Assembly (NCBI GenBank): GCA_033026295.1
Contig: CM065189.1
Coordinates: 1,765,851-1,829,850 of the forward strand
Length of the DNA: 64,000 bases
Source: Channa striata
Taxonomy: Eukaryota > Chordata > Actinopteri > Anabantiformes > Channidae
Direction: 5' to 3'
This document shows positions 1 through 11,708 of the stretch, piece by piece. The translations under genes were made by a program, and so were the position numbers. The notes under the pieces were generated by a model. The model had not been told where the DNA came from. It did not search any database and worked only from the letters and a program-made list of their open reading frames with translations. Each line of letters starts with the position of its first letter. Within the stretch, counting starts at the first letter, position 1.

Positions 1-1504
1 TGTGAAGCCAGGACTTCGATTGTAACCAGAGGATCCTGACAGATGGAGGACCGACGGGGTCAGAGCGTCATCCTCCTCAGGCCAAGTCAGTGGCGTGTGT
101 CGGCGCTTTAATGCTCAGGTTCTGGGCCTGCCAGTCATGCCAGTCAACACTGTTCCACAGCAACAGGTTGGGACAAGAACATTTTCCTCGTGATATGAGG
201 TGCTGACCTTAAACCCTCAGAGACACAGAAAGTAACTGCTGTACACGCATCTAAAAATACACCAGCACTGGAGACCAGAAACCAGATCATTTCTGTCTCT
301 TTTCCTGCACATCTTCTCCTCTCTGACATTGTGGGGTTTTTCAGCCTTGGCCTGTCACTGCTCATAAAAGCTGTTCTGCTATCACCTCTTCTCCACCTCT
401 TCCTCTGCATCCTTCTCTGCTTCCTACCTCCTCTTTTTTTCAAGCCATCCAGCAGCTCACCTCCAATCACCCTTGGTGCATTCGATAGCCTAGTGAGACG
501 GAGAGGCTCGGCATGGAGGAAGCCGTGCAGGGGGTCGTCAGGCTGCTGCAGAGGCTCTGAGAGCTGACGGCTATGGAAAAGGACAGCCGACCCGTCTTAT
601 ACGGAGACAGGGATCAGAGATGGTTGGAAGTGGACAGAGGGGGTAGAGATGGAGAGAGGAGGCAAAGAGGAGCGAGTGAGACGTTGCAAAAAGTCCATTC
701 AGGTGAAGCAGGTCCGCAGTGCAGCCTCCTCATGGGACTGAATGTATTAATTAGCTTTAATATGGCACCTTCTTAATTTAATTTCACCTTGATATTCTTA
801 AGGTTGGTGTTACGGACAAATATGATTTGAGTAAACTCCTACACTGGACACAGTTTAATTTATGGTTAATTGTGTGGCACAGTGAATTGTAGTACAACAG
901 AACAAAGTGAAGTTGTGGAGTTTAAGGAATGATGTTGTTGTAGAGGAAGGAAGGATGGAAGTCCCGTCATGTATGACATGAATGATATGGTCAATGTGTC
1001 TGAGTGCTTTTAAGTGTCGTACGCCTGTGTGTAATCACTGTACGCGGGTTTTGTGTGATTGGTTCCCGCAGTGCCGCTCAGTCTGTCGGTCTGTCAGCCC
1101 TGCTCACCGTTTCTAACGTCTTCCTAACCACGTTCCGCTTTCTGTCAGCCAAGTTTTCTAAAATGGGATGGATGTAGTTTACGCGCGAGGATTAATTAGT
1201 CCTAAAAATTTTAAAACTGAGCGGTGATTTTTTTTATTTCTCTTTGTAATATTTTATTCACTTGTTGGTGATAATAACAAATCTATTGTTCAGTGTTCTG
1301 ACACAGTGGATGATGATAGAGCAGCCAAAACGCTGATTAGACCAGTGATGCACATACACAGCATTAAAACCAGCGTTTAATAATATTGTATGCTTTGTGT
1401 AAAAATGTATCTGATATCTGATTATGGGTGATTCTACTTTATGTAAAATGTAGATAACAGGAACATACGCAGACTGACAACCAGTCACACCTACGTGCAA
1501 TTCA
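1..1504. other. Single-copy sequence, no gene seen
   Basis: I see no repeat, splice-flanked open frame or RNA gene here. The short open frames have no recognisable domain. 340-440 is pyrimidine-rich and 573-720 purine-rich on the given strand, which explains most of the ORFs. Confidence 0.5.
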
Positions 1505-1637
1505 GTCACCAATTAAGGAGTTATCAGTTAGCCTGAGGAAACCTCGCAGGGACAACAGGAAACCTCCACACAGAGAGGCTGCAGACAGCTGGGGATTCAA
1601 ACCGGGGACCTTCTACCCTGTCACCACCATGCTGCCC
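1505..1637 (-). mobile_element. tRNA-derived SINE remnant (V-SINE/DANA-like)
   Basis: Read on the minus strand, the copy begins with a GGGCAGCATGGTGGTG-type head (the place of an RNA polymerase III A box) and carries a B-box-like GGTTTGAATCC (complement of 1592-1602). It then runs into a body resembling the common teleost SINE text 'ggaaacctcc ... cagagaggctgcag', and ends in the 'aattaaggagttatcagttag' type tail. Spacing between the two boxes is about right for a tRNA head. The copy is diverged and presumably dead. The family is recognised from memory of abundant teleost repeats; the exact subfamily is unknown. Confidence 0.65.
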
Positions 1638-2530
1638 TTCAGTGCTCAATACTTTAACTTGAGTATTGAGCAGGACACTCGCCTGTGCAGCTTCAGGCTG
1701 CTCAGAGGGGTCATGCTTAGCCCCGCCCTCTGTCACGTTAACGTTCCGCCTCATTTGGTAAATTTCTTTTTGTTTGGATGTTGTAGGCCATGATAAAGTC
1801 ATAAATATCGTCTGTCCTTTGTAACAGTTTTAGAGCCAGAACATTAAACACACCAACACAGCTTCTATCTTACACTGTGTTATTTTGTAAGTGCAAAAAA
1901 AAGTGTGACGCGTGGGAGTCGTGGCAACAGGTACCAACAATCAGGCCGCACCAGGACAGAGAATTAACACAACCTGGCTCAGTCTGTCCATAACCCGACG
2001 GCAGCAGCAGGATCATTATGTCCACTTCCCCGAGTCACTTCCCGGACTCCCACCACCATCACACTAACTGGATCTTATTGTTGTCACTCCACGGAATTGC
2101 TGTTTTCTGCAGGAACTGCAGACCCCTGATGTCCAGTCAGGACAAATTAGCTTGCAGGCCCTCAGGCTGCCAGAGCTGCACTTAGGGAACTCCGGGGAAA
2201 TGTCCCATGCTGTATCTAAATGCTAATCAGCAATCATGCTGTTTATGAACAGCGAAAAAGTCTCTCCCACATCCATCGTCTGTGTGAGCCGCGTACAAAG
2301 TGTCCGGACAGGACGGGGACAGCTCTGAGTGTAGGTATCGCTGTTCCCGTCCTCACAACGTCCTAGTTTGGGTGACAGAAATGAGCTGTCACCACGGACA
2401 CAGTCATGAGAATTAGATCCGTGTTGTTTTGGACAGGGGATGCGTTTTATAGGGGGTTTAGGACAATAATGACTTTACACGCTGCTCTCACTGTCTGTGT
2501 GTTTTAGGGCACGAGGGAGTGCAGTTTCTG

Positions 2531-2532
<2 letters not shown>
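1638..2532. other. Single-copy sequence, nothing recognised
   Basis: Mixed-composition sequence without repeat similarity or plausible exon. 2035-2230 has a moderately GC-rich, enhancer-like look, but this is an impression only. Confidence 0.4.

Positions 2533-2562
<30 letters not shown>
2533..2562. repeat. (TG)n microsatellite
   Basis: Perfect TG dinucleotide run of 30 bp. It produces the CVCV/THTH frames seen on both strands here. Confidence 0.95.
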
Positions 2563-2565
<3 letters not shown>

Positions 2566-2891
2566 AAGTGATATTAGAGCAACACAGGTGGAATTTGCAG
2601 TCGGCTCTGGGTTTTTGATTTTTCTCATCTGGAGCACTGTGGGATGACAGCTGACTAAGTATTCTTACTCTTGCTGTGTGCCGACGTGTGTGTGTGTCAT
2701 TATGCATACTAGCAGTGATATGCCTGTCTCTTGTGTGCGTGTGTGTATTTTGGTTTTGTAGTCGTCTTGTGTTTGTGTGACTGTGTGTGTTCTGCGCCAC
2801 TGAGTGTGTGTATTCTCCGGCCCTGACGACGAATGAAATAATCAAATGTTTATGGTGCGTAAAATGGCAATTCTCAGCAGTGGTGACCCTT

Positions 2892-2915
2892 TGTGTGTGT
2901 GTGTGTGTGTGTGTG
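2892..2915. repeat. (TG)n microsatellite
   Basis: Perfect 24-bp TG run. The surrounding 2680-2960 has many shorter TG clusters, so it is a TG-rich domain. Confidence 0.9.
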
Positions 2916-4379
2916 CGGATGTGCTGCATCCGCCTAGGTGTATGTGAGTGCGCCACGCTGTCAGATGCAAGGCTGTTATTAACAACTCTCCACACAGAGA
3001 AATGGAGCAGAGTCTGTCAGCCGGGAGACAGAAGGTGAGAGACAAAGCAGTAAAAGTGGGAAATATGCATATGATTTTTCTTTTACAACTCTATCTCACA
3101 CTCACACACACACACGGGGAAAATTATTTAAGCAATCTCTAGGTTCAGCTGAAGGTCAGGGGCGATGCGTGGCAGGTTGCTTGGATACGGCTGAAATGAA
3201 AGAGGTTAAAATTAGACAGGGATTTGGAATTTGCTCTGACTTCCACCACAAACGTCTAATAACTGCGGTCTAACCTTTTCCACAGACTATTACATTTAAT
3301 CGTTTCGTGTTGAATCTGGGGGAGACGGCGCGCATGAGTCACACACGGGCACATTAAGTTTGACAGGCGTTTGAGTAAACAGGGAGCCCACTCGAACGGG
3401 GCGCCATTACATTTCAATCAAATCAGTGACAGTTAAATTACACCCTGGACAACTCCGCCCTCTCCTCCCTGTTTTACACTCAGTCAGTGTTTGCAGGCAG
3501 ATTCGACGGGAGTGTGAAGGTGTGCTACGACTGCACGTGGAGCCAGCAAACGTACACGGCAAGCGCTAAATTCTCTCCCCCTTGTTCTTCTCCGTTTGCC
3601 AAATAGAGGAGGTGCCACCCCTGAAAACTCATTTCTTATCGCGCTCTTTCTTTCCACTAACAGCATGTCTGATAAGATCAGATGCTCAGAACATTACCTC
3701 ACTCAGTTATGATCAGTAACTCAATAAATGATTTTTTGCTAGGATAAATATTGTGTGAAAATTTGTTTTGCTTGACGTTATATTGTATGATAATTATTTC
3801 ACGGTTTAAATAATTTGCAGCTGTCAGCCAGTCCAAACTGGGACAATATGAATGTAGAGTGGTTATTCATGACTGAACCAGTCCTCTGAAAGATGTTTTC
3901 ACACCATTCAACGGTCGTAATCCTTTTCCAGCTGCTTCATATTCTGGTGGTCACATTTTGAAAATGTTGCTCAGTTTCAGACCAGCGTTTCGACTGGCAT
4001 AAAAGCAATAGATGATTTAAGTGCATATGTGCACAATCAAAATCAGCTAAACAGCTAAACACTTTATATACTGTACAGACACTTCCAGGGTTTGTTTCAA
4101 TACAGAAACAACTCTGACTAAAGCTCATCGCACCAAGCTTTCATATTAACGTCTTAATGCATGTGCATTAACCCCGGTAGTGCTACATATGCGTAAAATT
4201 CGTCATATTTCCTCGTCTTAGCTTCGGGTGACTTTCTTTGTCTCATTATCTTTCTTTTCATCCCTGTTAAAATCTCTTCATGTTGTCTTCAGGTTCGTTC
4301 ACTCACTTCCTGTTGCCTGCTCGGTGCAAAATAAACCCGACACCATAGAGCTAATCCTCCCTGCGCACACTCTGACAAT
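2916..4379. other. Single-copy sequence, nothing recognised
   Basis: No repeat or exon recognised. 3290-3490 contains clustered CpGs and 3720-4200 is AT-rich. Confidence 0.4.
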
Positions 4380-4512
4380 GAGAGCGCCACTGCCAACTAC
4401 TGGACTGGATCTGCAATTACACTTTATTCTAGTACGGCAAAAGAAGCATGTTCCCCAGGGTCACACACGGTCCCCCTTGGCAGCGGGCCCCACTATTTGA
4501 GAAGCACTGACT
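4380..4512 (+). mobile_element. Possible hAT-type MITE end
   Basis: The segment closes with 'tttgagaagcactga' at 4497-4511. This resembles the terminal inverted repeat of hAT/Charlie-like short elements ('...gagaaccactg'), preceded by 'ggtccccc...ggccccac' text typical of such ends. The opposite end is not found, so this is at best a truncated copy. Confidence 0.35.
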
Positions 4513-5619
4513 AAAGCAAGGACCTGGTCGTCCTGTCCCACCTGCACCGCTTTTAATGGAGCAACATGAAATATGAACGTGTGGGACAATCATTTTGTAC
4601 TTTAACATTAGACGTTTTGCTCACTGGCTTATTGACTGTAACTAAAACTATCGTCTTACTCTTCTACTGTGTCTTTCATTAGGAAATGTCCATAACACAC
4701 GAAACAACATCAAACTAAGGTAACCGTATGGTAAATAAATCTTTATTGGCCACTTGCAGAGACATTAGGAAAAATACTGACACATACTCATAACTGTCAA
4801 TGTAAGTTGCCTCTGAAAACCCCCCCAAAAAGCTCCCAAGTAAAACCAAGTGGGGCCAAGAGGCAGAGAACTAGGACTAAGCCTGTAAATTAGATCTGGA
4901 AATATAAGTGAAGGTTCAAACCTGATGCGCTAACGTCACTGACTAACTGTGACAGGTTCAGTCAAAATCGGCTTCAGTCGGTTCCGTTTCCAACCCTGGG
5001 AATCAAAATCGCTTTCTGTGTTCACACGGAGCTGCTCACTGACAAATCCCCATCATTCTGTTTCGATGAGGTCCTGAATTATTATCCTCTCCACAGTGAT
5101 CCATGCAGTGCTATCTTAGATTCACGGCCCTATCTGCTGCACCATCAGCAGCTGAAGCACAGAAGATCCATCATGGCAGCACGCTTAAGTCTCCTAATCT
5201 GTCATTTGCTGTGGAAATGAAATTCAGGCACCTGCTCCACTAATATTCCAATAAAGTGTAATGACTCAATTTCATTTCCTTTTCAATGTGTAACTTTTGC
5301 AGAAACTGGCATTAACACAACACAAACTTTTCAGCTTTTGTGTTTCTTGGGGTTTTCTTGGTGACGGGGCAGTTGACTTATTGCGGGCCAGCTATTGCAA
5401 AATATGTTTTAATAATTATGATGGGACACTGTGAAACACAACTCAGTCCTGAGTTCACAATCCAGAATCCTTCAGAGAAGCTTCTCAGATCAGCTGATTT
5501 CGCTTTGTTATCGTAAACTTTATTCATGAGTCAACTTTACACCGAAGGTTTAAAGTGAAAATGTCCATAAAGATAAAACAAAAGAGTCAATTTCAATACA
5601 ATTTGGAAATAAAAATTCT
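4513..5619. other. Single-copy sequence with one enhancer-like block
   Basis: No gene. 5095-5290 is free of repeats and contains several AT-rich homeodomain-like words (taatctg, taatattcc). It has the look of a conserved non-coding element, but conservation cannot be tested here. Confidence 0.3.
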
Positions 5620-5874
5620 CACTCACTGGCCACGTTGTTAGGTACACCTGTATAACCATTATAAATCAGGTGGACAAAACATTAGGACTTCCTCCTTGTA
5701 ACTCATAATCAAATATGACTCCACCTCACACTATGACCATAATAATAAACACATAGCAGAATTATCAGCTTTCTGACAGTTTCGACCTAAAAACCGTCCG
5801 AAAGGTGAACTTTGTGAAAGTAGAATTCATGGGAGAGATTGTACAGGTGTACCTAATAAACTGGCCAGTGAGTG
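5620..5874. mobile_element. Tc1/mariner-type MITE with inverted ends
   Basis: A 255-bp non-autonomous element. The left end (5620-5652) reads CACTCACTGGCCACGTTGTT then aggtacacctgta. The right end (5842-5874) is its near-perfect inverse, tacaggtgtacctaataaac then tggccagtgagtg. These are the terminal repeats of a very common teleost Tc1-like family. The interior has no transposase frame, so it could only have moved with a helper in trans. A related copy lies at 37865-38210. The right end is followed by TA, the usual Tc1/mariner target; the left TA is not intact. Confidence 0.85.
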
Positions 5875-6387
5875 TAAATGTCAGCGCCACCTGGTGCATT
5901 TGATGCACTCAATATGACTTTAAACAAATGTTAAAATTCGCTCTGACGACCCTTCATATATCATCTTTCAGTTGTCCTGAAACGTTTATTCATTTAACAA
6001 AACAAAAAACTCAACCAAAGCAGAAATCCTTGCAATATTGCTCCTTTCTAAAGTCACCTCGTGAATTCCACCTGCGCACTGAAGAGGAAACACATCCACG
6101 TGTTCCCCCTCCTGCCCTGCATCTCACGCAGGTCCATCGCACCTCCATCGCCTCCCTATTTTTAAATGTTATGAAGAGAGACTGAGCTGCCTGTAAACTC
6201 AAAGCGGCAATGCATTCCTTTTAATTAAGCAATTAATATTGCTTGACAACTTTGTTGGGTGCATCTGTTATTCTAATGTGCCGGAGAGATGTTCACTTTG
6301 GGTAAATGAGTCATGAGGCGAGCTTGGAGAGGAGGGAGGTGTGCTATCACACTGAGGCTTTATTTCCACTTAAAGAGCCCATTAACT
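5875..6387. other. Single-copy, enhancer-like around 6180-6380
   Basis: No gene. 6190-6260 is AT-rich with overlapping ttaattaagcaattaatatt, a dense homeodomain-type motif cluster. It leads into the GCC tract. Confidence 0.35.
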
Positions 6388-6417
6388 GCCGCCGCCGCCG
6401 CCGCCGCCGCCGCTGCT
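6388..6417 (+). repeat. (GCC)8(GCT)2 trinucleotide tract
   Basis: Eight GCC units at 6388-6411 followed by two GCT units, embedded in repeat-free sequence. No open frame with coding character crosses it, so a polyalanine or polyproline exon is not supported. It may be a CpG-rich spot within a regulatory element. Confidence 0.9.
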
Positions 6418-7642
6418 GGGGTGGCAGGCGAACTCATAGAAGTGTGGTTATGCTTTATGGAGTGTTAGATTAATTATTTTATTTTAGTGCTGGAAAGTCA
6501 GTTTTATATAGATAATTGCAGAGGAACACCATGGACCAGAGTCACATGACTAAAACAGAGCTACGCAGAAGACTGGTTATAGTTACCCACAACTATGGAG
6601 AGAAGGAATTATGTTTTTTTTAAATAAGTCAAGCATTTTGCTGTGGCCCTCAGGTCATAAACAGTCAACCTTAACCTCCGAACCAACCTCCCATTCATTC
6701 AGGCAATGCTGGCACGTGTGTTGCCGGTGCGATCAGGTGTAAGTTCGGTCTCTGGAACCTTCCCTGTCACCAAGTTGTGAAACGCGGCATTGGTCAGACA
6801 TAGAATCTGCCATAACTAGACTTTATGACTCAAGCCTAAAGGGACACAAGTGCAGTAGTGTGTGATGTTGAAACGATATCACATGATGCTCGTAGCCTCA
6901 GATATTTTTCCAATATTTTAGGGTCAACATTAACCATGTTTTTTCTGAGCTATTACACGACAGAATCTCAGTAATGGTCAATATTTCCACTTCCATTACC
7001 TGGTTGTTTTCAGTAAGAGAGGATGAATATTTTCCCTTTTTTGAATTATCCTTCCATTATCTTTTCAAAGCATTACTCTTCCGATTACCAAGGCCTTCAA
7101 AAAGAGAATCGAGCCCAGGAATAAAGGTCTTTCTTACATGTGATAAACCAAGTTTTTGTGTATATTGATATGTTTTTGATTCATAATTAGTATATGATAA
7201 ATGTGAATATATTTAAGATAAAAACAGAGCTACAAAGCAAACTCTCCTGAAGCCAACCAGGAATAAGCCGTAAAAAATGAATGAGATATTTCCGTGGCAG
7301 CATCTTGCGGATGTCGGGTCCATTTGTTTGCGTCATTCTCCTGGATGCCTCCTTGTCAACACTTCAGATAACATCATGTCCATGGAAGGACAAATACTTG
7401 CCGTCCAGTGTTTCCTTCTTTAATCGCAGAGAAAACCACCGGCAAACATGCTGACACAAGCACGTGTGTCTGCTGTCGTCTTCTCTCCGTGTTATATTCT
7501 GGCTGCTGGTTTTGTTTGAGGTGAAGCAGGTTGTCCATCAGCTTCCATCGTCGGCTCCCGCCTCTTTGTTATGTGGCTTCGTTATTTCCCGCCATGACGG
7601 AGCCCCGGACGACTTTCCCTAAGGGGACACATAAAGCTCGTG
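6418..7642. other. Single-copy sequence, nothing recognised
   Basis: AT-rich unique sequence. The small open frame at 6974-7168 has no recognisable domain and no splice context. Confidence 0.4.
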
Positions 7643-7750
7643 TAGCCTGCTAACCAGCGGGTCTTTGGACTGTGGGAGGAAACTCAGGCCACACGGAAAA
7701 GCTGAACCCACCTTTACAGGCTTGAACCCACGGCTCCCTGGCTGGAAATC
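7643..7750 (-). mobile_element. SINE remnant, antisense
   Basis: Contains 'gtctttggactgtgggagga' at 7661-7680, the hallmark body of V-SINE/DANA-like teleost SINEs in antisense, followed by 'cttgaaccca' at the B-box position. The tRNA-like head beyond it is degraded. A relative of the copy at 1505-1637, but it retains a different part of the body. Confidence 0.6.
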
Positions 7751-8823
7751 AGGAGTGCAAACTGCACATAACCAAGTGAAACCAGTCAAATCTGATCATT
7801 ATAAATGTATAATGATGGTCTATAACATTAACATAATAATTTTTTACGCATACTTCATGATTTGTCACACCATAATTTTGTATCACTTGTTACCAGGATG
7901 ATTTCCCAGCTGTTTAATATTCGTTGTTTATGACTATTTGGAGTTAAATTGATAGAAGTTACAAGTTTGACATTTCAGATACTAAACAAACACACAGGTG
8001 GTTGTTTACTAAGAGGTTTTTTCATGTGAGTTTACAACATTTTGAATAATTTTCCAGATTTTGGGAGTGGAGTTGGGCCACAACAATAAACCGTTTGTAG
8101 CTGAAAATGGAAAGGAAGATTTAAACTTTAGTTTTATTTTGCACATTCAAAAATGCAGCATTTAAACTGGGGTCAGGCATTAAAACATCGGGGCTGGTTT
8201 AGGGTCAGACACTAAATGCTAAAGTTTGTTAAAAAAAAATACACAAGAAATAAATATTCCTCCCTAACATCCAAGACACATCCAACCTCCGGACAAACAT
8301 CCGAAGCTTCTTCAATATACACTTGTAAAATAATTTACCTTTACCACATTAGTAATGTCGGCAACTCCGTCTCCGGAAAGTTGAGCGAAAAGGTGCCGAA
8401 CACTCCAGAAACATGCTGCTGAAGTGCTCGAGAGCACTGTGTTTGTGCACCTTCAGGATCGAACTCCTGAAAGCCTCGGAACAAAACGTTCTAACAGACA
8501 CGCATAAAAATATGCAGCAGTATCAAAATCGTTTCACTTTTTTGGGAGTGGTGCAACGTAAAACGCCTGGTTCTGTGACAGCTTTTTAAACGGTTCTGTT
8601 TGTATGAGGTGTTGAATCACGAGGGACTGCTTCATTTAAGAAGCTGGTGGAGCGACTGAAGCGTTCCCTCGCTCCCCTGGTTCTCCTCTAAACCCCCTTG
8701 ACCCCGACCTCACCCCCCTGCACCCGCTGCTGCTCCTGCCTCTTACCTCAGCCGACACCCTGTTTGAGCAGCGAAACTCGCTTAATTGGTTCCCAGAGTA
8801 GCAGGTTACCACTGTTCATTTAC

Positions 8824-8824
<1 letters not shown>
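7751..8824. other. Single-copy AT-rich sequence
   Basis: No gene, repeat or RNA recognised. Contains A-runs near 8227. Confidence 0.4.

Positions 8825-8855
<31 letters not shown>
8825..8855. repeat. (AC)n microsatellite
   Basis: Perfect 31-bp AC run. Confidence 0.95.
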
Positions 8856-8857
<2 letters not shown>

Positions 8858-10300
8858 CGGGTTTTAATCAGACCAGCCTCGTTGTTTGCGTGTTCACAGC
8901 TGTGTGTGTTAGTGTGAGTGGCTGTGTCGGACTTTTAGAAGGGAAATTGAAATTGTGGCCAGAAAATGGATTTGTTGTACTTTGACCAAGTCCATTTCAG
9001 CGCCTCGATTTTCTCCCTGTTCCAGTTTGCTGGCTCCCAATAATGAAGCGGGGGGGGGCACGCTCAGAGGAAAGTGGTCATCTCCCGCTCTCTTAGTCGC
9101 TTCGTCTCCTTCTCGTGCTCTCCTGCACTGTGGACGACACTTGCGAAGTGACGGAGTAATCTAATTCATTTCCTGTTGTGCATTGACAGCTGTTATGTCC
9201 TCCATTACATGTGAGCGCTTCAATGCCGGGCCGAGCCTCACGTGAAGAGTTGGCTGAGCGAGGGTCGCCGCAGGAGACGTGGATGGAGAGAGGAACGCGA
9301 TTACTGCTTGTTCTGACTGGGGATGTCGAAAGACCTAAATTGCTCCTTAAGTCTTGGAGTGTAAAGTGAAGAGCTGACACTGAAGTGTGATATCCTAATG
9401 ATTAGGCTCGATGGCTTTGAAACGGCCTTTCATTTCATTAGTCAGCACTGTTGTTCACACGTTTCTGAAGTGACAGGGGATAATCAAAAATGAACGATGC
9501 ACTTAACTGAGCCAATGCGTCTTTGAGGAGAGTGAAAAGTTTAGCTTTTCAAAAAAAAAAAAATGGTTTGAGTTTCGGGGGAGCCTGTGAATTCTTTGCT
9601 GCCTCGGAGCGTGAAACTTTTCATCTTTACATGCTGGAGAACATACTGACTTCAAGCCACTCTTGACAAGCAGAACACTCGGCGTCTTGTATTCAAGTCT
9701 CGTCTCGTGCGCTCAGCATGTACCTGTGTTTGCTATTTGGATTCTCAGCGATTGAAGCTGTGATTCCCGCCTCCTCCCCCCATGGCTCCTACCGAGATTT
9801 CCCCCATATCTCCGTGGGGAACTGTGAAAACCATTTAGAGCATATAGAGGAGCTACAGGTCCCCGGCGCTCTGCCCAAAGCTTCAGGGAACACACAACAG
9901 CATTAATAATCCATACACAGTGGGGATTTAGGATTTTGGTATGCCACATGACAACGTGCCTTTGATACCTGTTAGCTCCGCCGTGAAACCAAGAACAAAG
10001 TGTGAGCAAAATCTTCGTCAACAACTTTAGGATGAAAATAAAAAAACAAGCTCCAACACGGCGTTTGGTTATTGTGCAAACGTAGCATGTCTCGTTTAAA
10101 ATTTTTAATACAAATCCCCGCTGGTTTCCCTCCACACCTTGTTAGGAATACACGAACACACTTGAAGGTCTCTCTTGATGCTTTCTCTGCGGTCCCACCC
10201 CCCCTTCTGGGTCCAAGTATCTCTGCAATTTGGAAACTCTACACCGTTAAATGTGGGAATTCTTCCAGAATAGACTCATAACAAAGTGTTTGATACCCGA
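8856..10300. other. Single-copy region with enhancer-like blocks
   Basis: No gene recognised. Repeat-free blocks with a conserved-element look lie at 9140-9240, 9380-9540 (atcctaatgattaggct; ttcatttcattagtcagc) and 9720-9960. The overlapping open frames on both strands at 9713-10135 have no domain and look like chance. A 9-bp G run lies at 9050-9058 and an A run at 9550-9562. Confidence 0.35.
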
Positions 10301-10560
10301 GAGGGGAGGGCTTCCTTGGCATTGTCACTGCTATTATTTCTAAAGCTGTCTCTATCGGTCGGTCAGTCGGCCTACCGGTGGGCTGCCTCAAGCTGACACG
10401 ACGGCAGCGTTATCTGCCTAATCACGGCTTAATCTGTTTGAAGGTAATGCCTGACGCCGTGTTTGTCAGGGGATGACAAAGCCTTGGCATGGTGTTAATC
10501 TTGGTAACTGAGGCGCCGCGAGTCGAACAAATGAAGCTAATCTCCAGTCAGATGAAAGGA
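10300..10560. promoter_or_regulatory. Putative enhancer with TAATC cluster
   Basis: Repeat-free block with four forward copies of TAATC within 125 bp (10419, 10430, 10496, 10538); three of them extend to TAATCT. TAATCY is the established core site of K50 (Otx/Pitx/Gsc-type) homeodomain proteins. The density is well above chance (about 0.25 expected on both strands). Function and conservation are inferred, not shown. Confidence 0.35.
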
Positions 10561-11688
10561 GGCGTCCCCGGCTCACACCCAGATGATGCTGTTTATTGTT
10601 TCTGCTGCACTTATCGGCTTAGCATGTAAAGATTTCACAAGGAACAGCTCAGTGGTTTCAAACAGATAAAGGCAGCTTAGTGCCAAAGCTGTGTTTTCCT
10701 CACCTCCCTTTGCTGTCATCAGGAGGAAAAACAGAAATGTAGTGTGAGAGTGCACACAGAGGCCACAGAGGGAAGTTCTGGGAGTGGAGGACGTCCCTTA
10801 AAAAGAAGACGCATTTCCTGTCCCTCATGGAGTGAGTGCATCACACACGGCGGCAAATGCACCAAAAATGCACATCCCGATTCTCACGGCCTAACGCGAC
10901 GCCCGCAAACCTGATTTCAATGTCTTCATCCAGCGGATAGAACAAAACAAACAGGCGTGCAAAAGTTAGTCGCCCTTTTTTTGGAATGGACGTAAATATA
11001 AAATGTTCCTTCATCAGAAAATATTTGTATTTTTTGTATATTTCAAGAAACTTTTACTTAATGTACGTCGAAACTGCATGTCAGGAGCAAACGCAATGCT
11101 AAACCTTATACCCAATAATAAAACACGTTCTCTCATCATAAGAAATATAAAAAAATTTATTATAAGGTTGAAGAGTGCAAAACATTTTTAATTGTCCAGT
11201 TTTCCTCTCCTGAAGAAGTTACTTGGCTGAGCTGAAATGTAAGTTCACGTGCTATGACGTACATAACCTGGAGGATCCATTTCCATTCCCAGTCACTATA
11301 TGGGGTTAAAGGCAGAAATCGGAAAAGCAACAACAGCAGGAAAATGAATGTTATTTGGGTGAACCCACACCCACAGCAGCCATAAGATCTGGATCCTCGT
11401 CCTGCCCAAATTTACCAGCTAATGAGGAGCACGAAGCTCCACTTGATATGAATTCGGCCCACGTGTTGTGTGAGAACAGCTACAGTCTGTTGACAGAGAC
11501 GTTTCTGCTAATGAATGCATTAATTCATGTAATTATCACCCGGATTCGTGTGCCTGTGCATTGTTGTGACTGTGGCTGGACATTAGGCAGCTTCAGAGCC
11601 GCGGGGACAGAAAACGACTGATCCTGCGTTTGAGCTCCGTCTGTTTCTTGCCAGCCGTCTCCTGGTTTGCAACAAACAACAGGCGGTT
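10561..11688. other. Single-copy sequence; possible old MITE at 10950-11210
   Basis: No gene. 10950-11210 is very AT-rich and starts with 'gtgcaaaagttagtcgccc', which resembles ends of Tc1-type MITEs. No matching opposite end was found, so I do not call it. Confidence 0.3.
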
Positions 11689-11708
11689 GGGAGGGGGGTT
11701 GGGGGGGG
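11689..11708 (+). other. G-rich tract, possible G-quadruplex
   Basis: Pattern GGGAGGGGGGTTGGGGGGGG provides at least four G3 tracts separated by loops of one or two bases, satisfying the usual G-quadruplex rule. A C10 run follows about 90 bp downstream (near 11793-11802). Confidence 0.5.

Noticed and set aside
9713..10135. 140-codon minus-strand open frame
   Set aside because: No domain, no splice context; the plus strand is also open over part of it.
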